A stretch of 64,000 bases of DNA from NCBI RefSeq assembly GCF_004569505.1, contig NZ_SPPK01000002.1, positions 558,001 to 622,000 of the forward strand, given 5' to 3'. The position numbers and the translations under genes were made by a program. The notes under the pieces are model-generated. The model was not told where the DNA came from. It ran no database searches and worked only from the letters and a program-made list of their open reading frames with translations. Positions within the stretch are counted from its first letter, which is position 1. Every line of letters begins with the position of its first letter. The DNA comes from Dysgonomonas mossii (GTDB taxonomy: Bacteria; Bacteroidota; Bacteroidia; Bacteroidales; Dysgonomonadaceae). Of this stretch, positions 63,637 through 64,000 are shown one piece after another.

Positions 63637-64000
63637 ATGAAACGCATATATATAATTCTTGTTTCTGCTCTTATAAGTATGAGCCTTTATTCTCAACCGG
63701 GTAGAGATAGAGACGTAAGGAAAGATTACCCGATGGATCAATACCAAAGAAATATCAGCAGGGATATTTTTGGCTATTTACAATACGAAAATAGTAGGGG
63801 AGAAAGAGCTTCGCTAAAAAAGGACGTTTTCGACAACTGGATATATAGTGACAATAGAAATAACGAAGTAAAATACTCTAAAGAATATTGGAATTCTATA
63901 CTTCAAGATTTTCATCAAAATGATAAAAGGATCTTTCTATGGTTGATAGAAATGTATGCTGATCAGTCAAATTATAAAGAAGAGTACAAAGTCGATATTT
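63637..64000 (+). CDS. Secreted protein of unknown function, 3' end beyond the window
   Basis: An open frame begins at the ATG at 63637-63639 and runs to the window edge without a stop (121 codons seen). The leader (MKRIYIILVSALISMSLYSQ) is a signal peptide. The mature part is rich in Asp, Arg, Lys and Tyr (DYPMDQYQRNISRD, KYSKEYWNSILQDF) with no membrane helix so far. I recognise no family. It lies 74 nt after the M48 gene, in the same direction. Confidence 0.7.
   Translation, partial: MKRIYIILVSALISMSLYSQPGRDRDVRKDYPMDQYQRNISRDIFGYLQYENSRGERASLKKDVFDNWIYSDNRNNEVKYSKEYWNSILQDFHQNDKRIFLWLIEMYADQSNYKEEYKVDI

Overview
The window is a 64 kb piece of a Bacteroidales chromosome. The evidence is an AT-rich sequence, SusC/SusD-type outer membrane genes, many small signal-peptide lipoproteins, a FeoA-FeoB fusion, a frdCAB operon with a single cytochrome subunit, and promoters of the Bacteroidetes type (TTTG, about 19-21 nt, TAnnTTTG) instead of -35/-10 boxes. 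A Dysgonomonas-like genus is my guess; no rRNA or tRNA is present to settle it. I see no phage, transposase, CRISPR array or complete tRNA gene. Most of the region is ordinary chromosome with a few accessory islands.

Layout. 1-743: a lipoprotein cut by the left edge. 826-4294 (-): fumarate reductase/succinate dehydrogenase frdCAB with a full promoter and a terminator. 5105-15311 (-): a tight ten-gene surface-glycan operon with glycosyltransferases, a Wzy/ligase-like membrane protein, three enzymes of GDP-D-glycero-D-manno-heptose synthesis and an MBOAT plus SGNH acyl-transfer pair. 15426-18490 (-): a TPP riboswitch controlling a TonB receptor and a PnuC-family transporter, a thiamine uptake unit. 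18648-22534 (+): a lipoprotein overlapping by 4 nt a Dna2-like nuclease-helicase, convergent with recA. 22849-25524 (-): recA, bcp, a secreted protein and a LOG-family gene. 25825-31668: small lipoproteins, several lipocalin-like, with two Rossmann oxidoreductases, a YtxH-like protein and YccF. 31697-34159 (-): mutS2.

34853-43607 (+): feoAB, then a SusC/SusD/surface-lipoprotein locus, then the small Cys-rich FeoB partner, so the iron genes appear split by the SusCD island. 43655-43830 (+): a structured RNA with its own promoter and terminator that resembles 6S RNA. 43994-47686 (+): pyrE, a START-like protein, argH and serB. 47910-48067: a second structured element of unknown type. 48343-52809 (-): a YbiT-like ABC-F protein with a degenerate second ATPase domain, a PDZ/DUF4136-like protein and a small-molecule kinase. 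53007-59984 (+): ribE, nitroreductase, DUF2238, EamA exporter, a GT-C glycosyltransferase, two paralogous secreted proteins, mnmA and a TRIC-family channel. 60148-63562: YebC, a transglutaminase-like protein (-) and a Ste24/M48 protease. 63637-64000: a secreted protein cut by the right edge.

Most notable for follow-up are the two structured RNA candidates, the lipoprotein/Dna2-like pair, the SusCD island inside the feo locus, the asymmetric ABC-F protein and the heptose/acyl glycan operon. No clearly new multi-gene defence or mobile system is visible.
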